Shown piece by piece: positions 38,459 to 47,425 of a stretch of DNA of 64,000 nucleotides. The notes beneath the pieces are model-generated. The model did not search any database and had not been told where the DNA came from. It saw only the letters and a program-made list of their open reading frames with translations. Numbering within the stretch: position 1 is the first letter of the stretch; each line of letters begins with the position of its first letter. The position numbers and the translations under genes were made by a program. Source of the DNA: Pseudomonadales bacterium (GTDB taxonomy: Bacteria > Pseudomonadota > Gammaproteobacteria > Pseudomonadales > UBA5518); contig JAJVIG010000024.1 in NCBI GenBank assembly GCA_022072145.1, positions 1-64,000 on the forward strand, written 5' to 3'.

Positions 38459-38541
38459 GACGCCGTCCCTTTCGTTTTTTGTGGCTGCGACAATCTGCCA
38501 CAAATGCACGAACAATGCGTCACCGTCAGGTCAAATTTTCT

Positions 38542-39417
38542 TCAATTTTGCGCGAGCCACATCATTAGCAATGAACATGCCAGCGCCACGGGAGGCGGCG
38601 CCACGAAACGCGCATCGGGCGCACCGGCCAGCGCTGCTTCGACCTCGCCACGGTCGACCCAGATCGCGTCCTCGATCTCTGTGGCATCGAGCACCAGCGC
38701 ATCGCTGGCCACCTGGGCCACACAGCCGATCATCAGCGACGAGGGGAACGGCCACGGCTGGCTGACCACATAGCGCACAGCGTCGGCATGTACGCCGGCC
38801 TCCTCGAACAACTCGCGGCGCACCGCCTCCTCGAGCGACTCGCCGGGCTCGACGAAGCCGGCCAGCGCCGAATAGAACCGCGGGGGGAAGATCGGTTGGC
38901 GCCCCAGCAGCACCTTGCCGCCGTATTCGGCGAGCATGATCACGACCGGGTCGACGCGCGGAAAGTGCTCGGTGCGGCAATGCGGACAGCGGCGCCCCCA
39001 GCCGGCACGGAACGGCACGGTCGGCGTACCGCAGTTCGCGCAGTAGCGGTGGCGGTAATGCCAGTCGACCACGCTGCGCGCGCCGCCGTACAGCGCCGCC
39101 TCGGCCGCCGGCAGGCGCGCCAGCCGCTGCATCACGCCGAGCGAGCGGTCGATCGCACCGGCCTGATCGAAGCGCAGCTCGGCAAAGCACGGCACCCCCT
39201 CGTCGAGTCCCAGCAGCACCAGTTCGTTGTCCGTGGCAGCCTCCGCCAGCGGCACCCACCCGAGCCGGCCCGCGGCGTCGATCAGCGGCTGCAGGCCGTC
39301 GAGCACCAGCAGGCGCGCATGCGGGTCGGCGCGTGCCGCGGCGAGTTTCTGCTCGTCGGTGCGCAGGTGTTCGGCGCGATCGAGCGTGGCGCCGGTGAAG
39401 CCGGGTGTGGTGGTCAT
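38542..39417 (-). CDS. nudC: NAD(+) diphosphatase / NADH pyrophosphatase
   Basis: A protein of 291 residues starting at the ATG at 39417. It hydrolyses NAD(H) to NMN(H) and AMP and can remove NAD caps from RNA. Visible motifs are a zinc ribbon (Cys 126, 129, 144, 147: CANC and CPHC), the Nudix box from Gly 187 (GFVEPGESLEEAVRRELFEE) and the NudC-specific SQPWPFPSS (219-227). A longer frame exists upstream but has no family similarity, so I use 39417. It is the gene directly before the giant ORF, 83 bases away on the same strand. A functional link between the two is not evident. Confidence 0.93.
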   Translation of the reverse strand: MTTTPGFTGATLDRAEHLRTDEQKLAAARADPHARLLVLDGLQPLIDAAGRLGWVPLAEAATDNELVLLGLDEGVPCFAELRFDQAGAIDRSLGVMQRLARLPAAEAALYGGARSVVDWHYRHRYCANCGTPTVPFRAGWGRRCPHCRTEHFPRVDPVVIMLAEYGGKVLLGRQPIFPPRFYSALAGFVEPGESLEEAVRRELFEEAGVHADAVRYVVSQPWPFPSSLMIGCVAQVASDALVLDATEIEDAIWVDRGEVEAALAGAPDARFVAPPPVALACSLLMMWLAQN

Positions 39418-39557
39418 GGCCGTAGCCCCGTTACTGTCGATCCGCCCGCCGATGGCGCCTCGTGCGGAAGCTGCCGACGGCGCCTGCCTCAGAGCAGGCC
39501 GCAGATTACGTAGCCCCGGGGGCGAACGCAAACGGCCAGCGCACCGGTGGCGCCGTC

Positions 39558-40433
39558 TCAGGCAGGCGACGTGCTGCGCTCGATCCGATCGCCCTGGTAG
39601 ACGGTCAGGTGCGGGAACGGGATCTCGATGCCGAGCGCATCGAAACGCTTCTTCAGCCGACGCAGGTACTCGCGCCGCACCGTCCACTGCTGCAGCGGCT
39701 GCACCCGGAACCGGCAGCGCAATATCACTGCCGAGTCGGCCCAGTTCTCGACGCCCGCGATCTCGAGTTCATCGAGGATCATGGCACCGAACTGCTCGTC
39801 CCCGCGCATCTGCGCACCCGCCTCCCGCATCACGTCGAACACCGCGTCCACATCCTCGCGGTACGCCACGCCGACATCGATCACCGCATAGGCGAAGCCG
39901 CGGCTGCGATTGGTCACCGTCGACACCACCCCGCTCGGCACATAATGCACATTGCCATCGTAATCACGCAGGCGGATGTGGCGCAGCGTGATTTCCTCCA
40001 CCAGCCCCGCCTTGCCGCCCAGTTCGACCACGTCGCCCTGGCGAACCTGGTCCTCCAGCAGCATGAACAGGCCGTTGAAATAATCCTTGATCAGGCTCTG
40101 GGCCCCGAAACCGACCGCAATGCCGATGACGCCGGCCGATGCCAGCAGCGGTGCGATCGACACCCCGAGTTCCGCGAGCACCAGCATGACGGTGACCGCG
40201 GCGATCAGCACCGCGCACACATAACGCACCACGCGCCCCAGCGTGTCCAGCCGCTTTATCTGCTCGGGGTCGGATGCACGCCGCTGCATCTGGCGCTTCA
40301 AGGCCGGAATGATGCGCCTGGAAAGTCCGAGCAGCAGCCACGACACCAGCAGGATCACCACGATCCGCAGCCCCGTGCTCGCCATCCCGTTCCACCGCTC
40401 GACCTGCCCGAGCAACTCCGTCAACCTATCCAT
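39558..40433 (-). CDS. Small-conductance mechanosensitive channel, MscS family
   Basis: A protein of 291 residues with about three membrane segments: residues ~18-38, ~68-90 and the pore helix near 92-125 ([20 protein letters not shown] then a Gly/Ala-rich helix). The beta domain ([20 protein letters not shown]) and alpha/beta C-terminus follow. The length matches minimal MscS. MscS opens on membrane tension to release solutes during hypo-osmotic shock. Its start overlaps the end of the sucrose synthase gene by 8 bases, so it is co-transcribed with a sucrose pathway. This fits sucrose acting as a compatible solute (inference). Confidence 0.92.
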   Translation of the reverse strand: MDRLTELLGQVERWNGMASTGLRIVVILLVSWLLLGLSRRIIPALKRQMQRRASDPEQIKRLDTLGRVVRYVCAVLIAAVTVMLVLAELGVSIAPLLASAGVIGIAVGFGAQSLIKDYFNGLFMLLEDQVRQGDVVELGGKAGLVEEITLRHIRLRDYDGNVHYVPSGVVSTVTNRSRGFAYAVIDVGVAYREDVDAVFDVMREAGAQMRGDEQFGAMILDELEIAGVENWADSAVILRCRFRVQPLQQWTVRREYLRRLKKRFDALGIEIPFPHLTVYQGDRIERSTSPA

Positions 40434-42822
40434 GCATGCCTCCCGGTATCGACGCCACCAGCGGGCGGAATTGCAGATGGTGGAACATCTGCAGATAGCG
40501 CGCGGTTTCCTCGCGTTCCAGGTTGCTGACGAACTTCCAGAAACCGTAGATCCGCGCCAGGCTCATCATGCGCTGTGCATAACGGCGCCACGTGTAACGC
40601 TCACCGACGCGCGCCAGCGCGCCACTGGAAATGCGCTCCCACTCCGCGGGTTCGCCAACGCAGCGCTGCAGGAATCCGGCGATACGCCGCGCCGCGTCCG
40701 CGCCGTCGTTGGGATCGATATGGAAACCCGACACCCCGTCACGAATGATCTCCAGCGGGCCGCCGTGGCGGGTCGCGAATACCGGCAGCCCGGAGGCCAT
40801 CGCCTCGATCACGGTCAAACCGAAGGCCTCGAACAGCGCCGGTTGCACGAACACGCCACGCCCATCGGCGACGCAGCGATAGAGTTCACCGGTCAACGCC
40901 TTGTCGAGCCGTCCGCCCAGCCAGCGCACCTGCCCGTCCAGCCCGTGGCGGTCCATCAGTTCGTGCATCAGCCGGATTTGCTCACCCTCCTCGGCGTCAT
41001 CGGATTGCGCGGCATCGACGTGGCCGCCGATCAGCAGCAGGTTGGCTGCCTCGCGCAGCGACTCGTTCTCTCCGAACCACCGGGCCAACCCGGTGAGGTT
41101 CTTGATCCGGTCCATGCGTGCCATGCTGAACACCAGCGGCTTGTCGGGATCGGCAAACCGGCCCCGCCAGGGAATTCCGGGATCGGCGTCCCGCAACAGC
41201 CGCGCGATTTCCGGCTGCAGCGAGCGCAGGCGACGCGCGCCATCGATATAGGGGAAATAGACCCGTTCGTCGGCCCCGGGCGAAACGATATTGAACTTCG
41301 GGTCGAAGGGATCGATACCGCTGACCACGCGATACAGGCCCGGCATCGTGAATGCCGCATAGCTTTCGTACTGGCCAACGGTTTCGGCGGTGCCGGCGAT
41401 TTCCTGGAAGGTACTGGTGATGATGAAATCCGCGCTGTTCATCGCGATCAGGTCGGCCGTGTACTGCGTCGCGAAGTGGTACTGCGCGTCGTTTTCGCGC
41501 CAGTACAACGCCGAGTGCAGATACTTGGTTTGCTCGAGCGCGTGCGCGATGTTGCACTGCGTGACCCCGAGCCGCTGGGACAGCAGCGAGGCGACCAGAT
41601 TGCCGTCGGAGTAGTTGCCGACGATCAGGTCGGGCCGCCCGCCGAAACGGGCCAGCGCTTCGCGTTCCACCTCCTGCGTGAAGTCCTCGAGGAAGGGCCA
41701 GATCTCGAAACGCGAAACCCAGTCGCGCACCACGCTGCCGTCGGCATGGCGGAACGGTACCCGCACGATCGCCGCGGCGTGGCAATCGTGGATCGGCTCG
41801 AGCGGATCCGCACAGGTCGTGTCCCCCGCTTCGGGAATCAGCCGTGTGACGACCAGTATCTGCGGCTCCACCGCAACGCCCTGCTCGGCCAGGCGTGCGC
41901 GCATCTCCTGCTCGAGTGCGCGCACCTGGTCCAGGATATAGACCACCTGCCCGCCGGTGTCGGGCCGTCCGAGCACCCCGGATTGCGCAAAGTAGCCGTG
42001 CGGCGACAGGATCAGCAGCCGCGAGATCATCGGGATGCGCTCGAGGAAGGCTTCCAGCAGCTGCGCCGAAGGCGCCTCCAGGATATCGCTCAGCAGGCCC
42101 ATCGACTCGGCCATGCGGGCCCCGTCCGCCCCCCACCCCGGCGCGAAACCGAGCCGCCCGAGCGGCTCGGCGAGCTCCGCCCAGGCGGTCGTGGGTTCGT
42201 GGCGCTCCAGCAGCGCCTGCGCCGCGCGCAACGCCTCGCGCAGCGCCTGCACATCGTGGATGTGTTCGTAGATCATCAACTGGCGGCCTTCGAGCGCGTG
42301 CACGCGCAGGAAATCCAGCAGGCGCTGGTGCCCGTCGGCGGCGCGCTGGAACATCACGCCCGCCAGATGGCGGTTCAGGAAATGCACCCCCTGCCCGATC
42401 GAGCGCGTCTCGCGCATGCGCGGGAACTCGCGGTTGAACGGTCCGAAATCGACTTCCAGCGCCGGCCGCTCGGCGCCGTCCGGACACACCAGGCCCTCCT
42501 TGAAGCGCAGGAACTGCGCCACGTCGATTTCCTCCGGAACCGGGCTGTCGATATGGAAGCGCAGGTAATGCCAGCGACCGGGCCGCTCGCGCAGTGCCAG
42601 GCACGCCCACGGGGATCGCAGCACCCCCTCCTGGAGCAGGCGCACGATATCCTCGAACACCGAGCCGGGAAGACCGTCGTCGAGCCGCTCGACCACGGAT
42701 TCGAAGATCGCACGCAGATCGCTCTGAAGCAGCAATGGGCGGCCGTCGGCGAAGCATTCGCGCACGAAACACTGTACGGCATCGCAATGCCCGGCCGCCC
42801 AGTCGCGGAAACTCTCGATCAT
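40426..42822 (-). CDS. Sucrose synthase
   Basis: A protein of 798 residues, the usual length for bacterial and plant sucrose synthases. It interconverts sucrose + NDP and NDP-glucose + fructose. The GT-B glycosyltransferase family 4 features are visible: [20 protein letters not shown] (285-304), [11 protein letters not shown] (568-578) and the E-x7-E motif (Glu 665 and Glu 673 in [16 protein letters not shown]). The N-terminal ~260 residues match the sucrose synthase-specific regulatory region, which separates it from sucrose-phosphate synthases. Its ATG overlaps the upstream stop as ATGA. I read the gene as intact. Confidence 0.95.
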   Translation of the reverse strand: MIESFRDWAAGHCDAVQCFVRECFADGRPLLLQSDLRAIFESVVERLDDGLPGSVFEDIVRLLQEGVLRSPWACLALRERPGRWHYLRFHIDSPVPEEIDVAQFLRFKEGLVCPDGAERPALEVDFGPFNREFPRMRETRSIGQGVHFLNRHLAGVMFQRAADGHQRLLDFLRVHALEGRQLMIYEHIHDVQALREALRAAQALLERHEPTTAWAELAEPLGRLGFAPGWGADGARMAESMGLLSDILEAPSAQLLEAFLERIPMISRLLILSPHGYFAQSGVLGRPDTGGQVVYILDQVRALEQEMRARLAEQGVAVEPQILVVTRLIPEAGDTTCADPLEPIHDCHAAAIVRVPFRHADGSVVRDWVSRFEIWPFLEDFTQEVEREALARFGGRPDLIVGNYSDGNLVASLLSQRLGVTQCNIAHALEQTKYLHSALYWRENDAQYHFATQYTADLIAMNSADFIITSTFQEIAGTAETVGQYESYAAFTMPGLYRVVSGIDPFDPKFNIVSPGADERVYFPYIDGARRLRSLQPEIARLLRDADPGIPWRGRFADPDKPLVFSMARMDRIKNLTGLARWFGENESLREAANLLLIGGHVDAAQSDDAEEGEQIRLMHELMDRHGLDGQVRWLGGRLDKALTGELYRCVADGRGVFVQPALFEAFGLTVIEAMASGLPVFATRHGGPLEIIRDGVSGFHIDPNDGADAARRIAGFLQRCVGEPAEWERISSGALARVGERYTWRRYAQRMMSLARIYGFWKFVSNLEREETARYLQMFHHLQFRPLVASIPGGMHG

Positions 42823-44975
42823 GCCGCCTCCCCCGCATCCAGCGGATCGATGAAACCGTAATGCGCCATGCCCTCCACTATGCCGCCGGCGTGCCCCGCA
42901 CTGGCGAAGTAGATCTGCTCCAACCCGCGCAGACGTTCCAGTTCGGGGCTGTGGTTGCCCACGACGACGCCCAGCGTGTCACCGAGCAGCATCTCCTCGT
43001 CGTTGCCGGAATCGCCCGCCACCAGGAAGTCGCGCAGCGCCATCCCCCACTTGTAGGCCAGATAGCGTACCGCCCGCCCCTTGCTGGCACGTACGGGCAG
43101 CACGTCGAGGAAACGGTCGTGCGAATACACCAGATTCGCATGCAGGCGCCGCTCCCGCAGCAGTTGGCGCAGTTCACGCATGGCAGGCATCTCGCTCGCG
43201 TCGACGTCGTAACTGAGCTTGAACTCGCGCTGGTTTTCCGGTGCCTGCGGCCGCAGCCCGGGCACCGCATCGAGCAGCTCGCGCAGCGCGTCACGGCGCC
43301 ACAGGTGGCGGATGTGGTTGCGCCACCCCGTATCGGGTTGCAGCTCGCGTCCGTAGTGGATCTCGCTGCCCACGGAAGTGATCAGCAACTCGGGCAGCGG
43401 TACGCGCCACTGCCTGAGGATTCGCACGGTGCTTTCCAGCGGGCGGCCGGTCGCGACCCCGAAGCCCAGGGTGCGGCCGTCGCGACGCAGGAGTTGCAGC
43501 AGGACATCCAGTCCCTGGCGATCGCCGAGCAAGGTATTGTCGATATCGCTGATCAGCATGCGCCGGCACAGGGCAAAGGGACGGGCCGCGGGCAGCAGAC
43601 GGCTCGCCTGTTCGCGTCGTACCTGTTTGCGCGTCTGCTTCAGGATCCGCTGCACGCTCTTCAGGTACTTCGCGACGTGCGCGTCCCACGTGAAGTGACG
43701 CGCCACGCCAGCGATGCCCCGCCGCGCGCGCCGCGGCCAACCGGGCAGGTCGAACAGCACGTCCTCGAGTCCCCGTGCGATGGAGGTGGTGTCCAGCGGG
43801 TCGACCAGCACGCCGTTGTCGCAGCTTGCGATGATGTCGCGGGGACCGCCATCGGCGGTCGCCACCACCGGCAGACCGCTCGCCGCGGCCTCGATCAGCG
43901 TCAATCCGAACGGTTCGGTGAGCGCGGCGTTGACGAACACCCCTCGACGCGATGCCGCCAGCCGGTACAGTTCGGGTACATCCTCGGATGCGTGCTGCTT
44001 CGGCAAGGCGACCTGGCCCCAGAGATCGTGGCGATCGACCTCGAGCAGCAGGTCGGTCAGCACGGCGGCCTGATCGGATTCCAGCGCGCGTATGTCCTCA
44101 CGCTGTCCGGCGACGATGGCCAGATTGCTCATCGAGCGCAGGCGCTGCGAACCGGCGTATGCGGCCACCAGCCTGACCAGGTTCTTGCGCAGCTCCGGCC
44201 TGCTGATCGCCAGGATCAGCGGTTTGCGCGGCTGTACGAGGAAGCGATCGATCATCGCCACGACGTGATCGGGCACCGGCACGCGCCCCGCGGGCCGGAA
44301 GCGCGAGGCATCGGTGCCCGGTGCGATGACCACGGCGCGGGCGCGCCGGAAACTGTGGTACTGCGCGTACTGCTCGTCGCATTCCTGGTGCGTGCTGGTG
44401 ACCACCAGGCTCGCGTGGGCGAGCACTTCCTCCTCGGCACCGATGCGACGCGCGAAGTTGAACTGGCGTTCCAGTGCCTGCGGCTTGCGGCCCAGGTCGA
44501 GCAGGCGTCGGCGCTTGCAGCGCCCCAGCGAATGGCCGGTATGCACCAGCGGCACGCCGAGCAGCTGCGAGAGCTGCAGCCCCACGTAGCCGGCATCGGC
44601 GTAGTGCGAATGGATCACGTCCGGGATGCGCCCTTCGCGCCTGATGTGCGCGGCGATGCGATCGACCAGTGAATCGAGGTGATTCCACAGGCTTTCCTTG
44701 CGCAGATACCGTGCCGGACCGCACGCAAGGCGCAGCAACCAGGCACCGGGGGCGAGCGACTCCCGTTCACGCGCGTAATCGGCACCGACCTCCGGGTCCT
44801 CGATGCGGCGCGTCACCAGATCGACGCGATCCACCGCCGGATTCCTGGCGAGCGCCCGTGCCAGCTCGAGCACGTACAGGACCTGGCCTCCCGTATCGGC
44901 GTCCCGCCCAAGCTCCGGTTCCGTGCCACGCACCAGCCCGTGCACGCTGATCATCATGATGTACAGGGAGCTCAC
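42819..44975 (-). CDS. Bifunctional sucrose-phosphate synthase / sucrose-phosphatase
   Basis: A protein of 718 residues. The N-terminal GT-B part makes sucrose-6-phosphate from NDP-glucose and fructose-6-phosphate; [20 protein letters not shown] (24-43) and the E-x7-E motif (Glu 354, Glu 362 in [16 protein letters not shown]) are visible. The C-terminal ~245 residues are a HAD phosphatase: [12 protein letters not shown] with the nucleophile Asp 477 and Asp 479, and later [10 protein letters not shown]. Product release as free sucrose can therefore occur in one protein. The start is GTG overlapping the fructokinase stop (GTGA); an in-frame ATG lies 6 residues later. Confidence 0.93.
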   Translation of the reverse strand: MSSLYIMMISVHGLVRGTEPELGRDADTGGQVLYVLELARALARNPAVDRVDLVTRRIEDPEVGADYARERESLAPGAWLLRLACGPARYLRKESLWNHLDSLVDRIAAHIRREGRIPDVIHSHYADAGYVGLQLSQLLGVPLVHTGHSLGRCKRRRLLDLGRKPQALERQFNFARRIGAEEEVLAHASLVVTSTHQECDEQYAQYHSFRRARAVVIAPGTDASRFRPAGRVPVPDHVVAMIDRFLVQPRKPLILAISRPELRKNLVRLVAAYAGSQRLRSMSNLAIVAGQREDIRALESDQAAVLTDLLLEVDRHDLWGQVALPKQHASEDVPELYRLAASRRGVFVNAALTEPFGLTLIEAAASGLPVVATADGGPRDIIASCDNGVLVDPLDTTSIARGLEDVLFDLPGWPRRARRGIAGVARHFTWDAHVAKYLKSVQRILKQTRKQVRREQASRLLPAARPFALCRRMLISDIDNTLLGDRQGLDVLLQLLRRDGRTLGFGVATGRPLESTVRILRQWRVPLPELLITSVGSEIHYGRELQPDTGWRNHIRHLWRRDALRELLDAVPGLRPQAPENQREFKLSYDVDASEMPAMRELRQLLRERRLHANLVYSHDRFLDVLPVRASKGRAVRYLAYKWGMALRDFLVAGDSGNDEEMLLGDTLGVVVGNHSPELERLRGLEQIYFASAGHAGGIVEGMAHYGFIDPLDAGEAA

Positions 44976-45976
44976 GCGAGATGCCCCACGGGTGCGCGGA
45001 ATTCGCGCCGAAACCCTTCGTAGAACGCAGGACTGTCAGGCACGGCGCCCCGGATGCGGCAGAGCGCGCGCGCGAAGCGGTTCGCGCGCCGCAGCCAGAG
45101 ACCCGCCGGCCACCCGCGCACCAGTCCGAGCAGACAGACGGCCGCAAAGGCATCGCCCGCACCGACGCTGTCCTGGAAATCCTCCGGCGCCGGCTCGGCC
45201 TCGGTGACGACGAAGCGTGCGTTGCCGTCCACGGTCCACGCGCCATGCTCGCCCCGCGTCACGATCACGCGACCTATACCGAAGCGCTCGATCAGCCGCA
45301 GCGCAGCGGCACCCGGATCACGAGATCCGGTTCCAGTCAGGGCGGCAATACGGCGCAGTTCGTCTTCGTTGAGCTTCAGCACCTCGGCACGGCCGAGCGA
45401 CCACTCGAGCACTTCGTGCGAAATTGCGTCTTCACGCAGATTGACGTCGAGAAAGCCCGGGGTGAGGTTCGCACCGAGCAGCGAACGCAGCGCGTCGCGG
45501 GAAAAACCACGTTGTGCGAGCGTCCCGAAGTAGATCCACGCAGGCTGCCGGCCATCCAGGACGTGCAGGACAGGGGCTGCGGCAATGTAGTCCCACGCCT
45601 GCTCCGGATCGATCATGAAACGATGTCCACCGGCTTCCGTGCAGATCTCCGCATGCCCACTCGCGTGGCAACCATCGAACTGGATGGCCCCGGTATCCAG
45701 GCCGAGTCCACGCATCCGTCGCAGAAGGAATTCACCGCGCGCGTCGTGGCCGACGCGACTCACCAGCAAGGGCTGGCCGTCTTGCTCATCCCGGAGCGCA
45801 GCGAGATGCGCCGCGACGTTGAAGGGTGCGCCGCCGGGAATCTCGCGATCGGCAAAGCAGTCACTCAGCAGTTCGCCGAACAGCAGCCACGTCGCTCGTG
45901 TGTCGCCGGTCGAGCGACCCTCTTCTATCGTCGACACGCCAGGCCCACCCGACGGCGGGATTCGATTCGATTCCAC
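44972..45976 (-). CDS. Fructokinase, PfkB family
   Basis: A protein of 334 residues of the ribokinase/PfkB family. The N-terminal GGAPFNVAAHLA (48-59) and the C-terminal DSVGAGDAFAAV (269-280, catalytic Asp 275) are clear. In this operon it most likely phosphorylates fructose released by sucrose synthase to fructose-6-phosphate, which is the substrate of the next gene's enzyme. The start is GTG; the strong Shine-Dalgarno GAGGAGG lies about 7 bases upstream. An ATG two bases earlier is out of frame. First gene of the operon, divergent from a MarR-type regulator. Confidence 0.9.
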   Translation of the reverse strand: MESNRIPPSGGPGVSTIEEGRSTGDTRATWLLFGELLSDCFADREIPGGAPFNVAAHLAALRDEQDGQPLLVSRVGHDARGEFLLRRMRGLGLDTGAIQFDGCHASGHAEICTEAGGHRFMIDPEQAWDYIAAAPVLHVLDGRQPAWIYFGTLAQRGFSRDALRSLLGANLTPGFLDVNLREDAISHEVLEWSLGRAEVLKLNEDELRRIAALTGTGSRDPGAAALRLIERFGIGRVIVTRGEHGAWTVDGNARFVVTEAEPAPEDFQDSVGAGDAFAAVCLLGLVRGWPAGLWLRRANRFARALCRIRGAVPDSPAFYEGFRREFRAPVGHLA

Positions 45977-45998
45977 ATCCTCGCCTCCTCATTTGATT

Positions 45999-46021
45999 TT
46001 GCATAAAATCGTTTTGTGCAA
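45999..46021. promoter_or_regulatory. Palindromic operator candidate between fructokinase and marR-like gene
   Basis: The sequence ttgcataaaa-tcg-ttttgtgcaa has two 10-base arms with one mismatch. It lies in the AT-rich divergent intergenic region, 23 bases upstream of the fructokinase GTG and 90 bases upstream of the regulator ATG. The TTGC..GCAA form resembles MarR-family operators. I infer that the neighbouring MarR-type protein may bind here and control the sucrose operon. Confidence 0.55.
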
Positions 46022-46110
46022 TATAACATGCCATGCTACTGCTGTCGCACCCATGACACGGGCGTGCCTGCCCGTCACAATGCGGCGGGCAATCCGAGCA
46101 CCGATGAGCA

Positions 46111-46599
46111 ATGCCGACCGACAAGCAGACGGCTTCGCCTGAACGAAGCCACCCGATGGATGTACTCAGGAAGTTCCGCATCGTGGTCGGTGCGGTGCGT
46201 CGTCACACACGGGACCTGGAACGCGCCTGTGGCATCGCCGGCGCACAGGTCTGGATGCTGGCAGCGATCGCGGAGACGCCGGGGATCACGGTGTCGGCGC
46301 TGAGCAGGGCGTTATCGATACACGTCTCGACTGCCAGCAACCTGATCGAAAGACTCGTTCAGCGCGGACTGGTGGAACGCCTGCGCTGCACGGACGACCG
46401 GCGCGCGGTGCGGGTGCGCGTGACCACAGCGGGCAAGTCCGTGCTCGCGAATGCACCGCAACCGTTGCGCGGACTGCTGGTCGATGCGCTGTCCCGGTTG
46501 CCTGCGGAAACGCTCGCCCGACTGGACGGCGATCTCGATTGCCTGATCGCCCACCTGAACGGCGGCGCCGACGCCGACGCCGCCAACGAACCGCTCTAA
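46111..46599 (+). CDS. MarR-family transcriptional regulator
   Basis: A protein of 162 residues with a winged-helix fold of the MarR type: ITVSALSRALSIHVSTASNLIERL is the recognition region, and [20 protein letters not shown] is the wing with the conserved D-x-R. The target and ligand are unknown. An internal ATG at 46156 is an alternative start. It is divergent from the sucrose operon, with a palindrome between them, so local control of that operon is the simplest hypothesis. Confidence 0.85.
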   Translation: MPTDKQTASPERSHPMDVLRKFRIVVGAVRRHTRDLERACGIAGAQVWMLAAIAETPGITVSALSRALSIHVSTASNLIERLVQRGLVERLRCTDDRRAVRVRVTTAGKSVLANAPQPLRGLLVDALSRLPAETLARLDGDLDCLIAHLNGGADADAANEPL

Positions 46600-46616
46600 G
46601 GCGTCGCAGCCCTCTC

Positions 46617-47093
46617 TCAGCCGAGTGGCTCGAAGACCACGACCGGTATGTGCCGCACCCCTTCGCAGCGCGCACGGTACTCGGCGAAGCCCGGGTACAT
46701 CGCCTCGAGTCGCGGCCAGTAGGTCCGCTCCTCGGCCTCGCTGGCGATGCGCGCCTGCATGTCCCGCGCACGGTTGCCGATCTGGATGCGCACGCGCGGG
46801 TTCGATTCGATGTTGCGGAACCAGACCGGCGCCACGCTCATGCCGCCCTTGGACGCCGCCATCACCACGCGTTCGCCGTCCTCGATATACAGCAGCGGCA
46901 CCTTGCGCCGCTTGCCGGACTTGCGCCCGGTGGTGGTCAGGATCGCGACCTGCCCGCCGAGGAAGGTGTTCCACAGGCGACCGCCGCTCAGTTCGTAGAC
47001 CAGCACCTGCAAGGAGCCGATGTTGCGGATGAACCAGGTGCCGAACTTCTCCTGTCCGGCGGTGAATCGCTTGACCTCGGCTGGCTGGCTCAT
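46617..47093 (-). CDS. Deazaflavin-dependent (DDN-type) nitroreductase family protein
   Basis: A protein of 158 residues. The pattern ILTTTGRKSGKRRKVPLLYI followed by VMAASKGG and PVWFRNIESNPRVRIQIG is typical of the DDN/F420-dependent nitroreductase family (split beta-barrel). Members use F420 or flavin cofactors, and many in proteobacteria are uncharacterised. No F420 biosynthesis gene is in the window, so the cofactor is uncertain. It converges with the MarR-type gene (17 bases apart) and diverges from the WYL gene. Confidence 0.8.
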   Translation of the reverse strand: MSQPAEVKRFTAGQEKFGTWFIRNIGSLQVLVYELSGGRLWNTFLGGQVAILTTTGRKSGKRRKVPLLYIEDGERVVMAASKGGMSVAPVWFRNIESNPRVRIQIGNRARDMQARIASEAEERTYWPRLEAMYPGFAEYRARCEGVRHIPVVVFEPLG

Positions 47094-47425
47094 GACACGC
47101 GGTCCTTACGGAAGTGAACGAGGACCGACAATCTAGCCGCCCGCCACGCGAAAAGCGATGACGGATCGGTAAGGCGTACGCCCACCGGCACGCAACCGCC
47201 ATCGCGCACCTCGCGACCGGTTGCAACACGCCGGTCCGGCCGAACATGTCCGGACAACAAATGTCCGCGTAGGTTCGGCCTGTGGCCGAACGTGTCCTGG
47301 CAACCAATGTCCGGGCACAGCCCGGACCTACATCCGTGTGCGCAGGTTCCGCCGCCGCGAGGCACACACCATACGACCGCGGCATCTTCTATGCTTTTGC
47401 ACGAACCGGTCGGTGGAGACCGCGC
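47094..47425. other. Intergenic region with REP-like palindromes
   Basis: A 332-base gap between the divergent nitroreductase-family and WYL genes. Apart from the palindromes at 47242-47327 I see no coding signal with family similarity. The first part (47094-47220) is GC-rich, and I recognise nothing in it. The WYL ribosome binding site (GGTGGAG) lies at its right end. Confidence 0.6.
47242..47327. repeat. REP-like palindrome cluster
   Basis: Two perfect hairpins sit close together: gttcggcc-tgt-ggccgaac at 47273-47291 and gtccgggc-aca-gcccggac at 47309-47327. They are embedded in an imperfect ~30-base direct repeat (about 47242-47270 and 47286-47314; both read ccgaac-tgtcc-aatgtccg with small differences). 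The layout resembles bacterial REP/BIME elements in intergenic DNA. No repeat-associated transposase is present in the window. Confidence 0.6.

Larger units (their letters stand above)
27320..38265 (-). repeat. Array of about 24 PPC-like beta modules (giant protein residues ~65-3715)
   Basis: Two alternating module types of about 105-115 residues are seen. Type A reads roughly Y-T-F-T-L-D-x-x-T-R-V-x-F-D, then W-x-L-S-G-P-x-G, and ends in Y-x-F-R-L-L-D-L. Type B reads D-x-Y-R-F-x-A-x-A-G, then W-R-L-L-D-P-x-G-R, and ends in Y-T-L-L-V-E-G. Both resemble the bacterial pre-peptidase C-terminal (PPC) fold. I count about 12 of each. The array is interrupted by three LamG-like domains and one discoidin/lectin-like block. 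PPC modules occur in secreted proteins and often help in binding or folding. The exact count would need a profile search. Confidence 0.75.

Noticed and set aside
1-38458. RTX nonapeptide repeats or calcium-binding C-terminal RTX block
   Set aside because: I looked for G-G-x-G-x-D patterns and found none in the visible part; they may lie beyond the left edge.
39482-39499. Small hairpin gcctgc-ctcaga-gcaggc between nudC and mscS
   Set aside because: Only 6-base arms and no T run; not strong enough to call a terminator.
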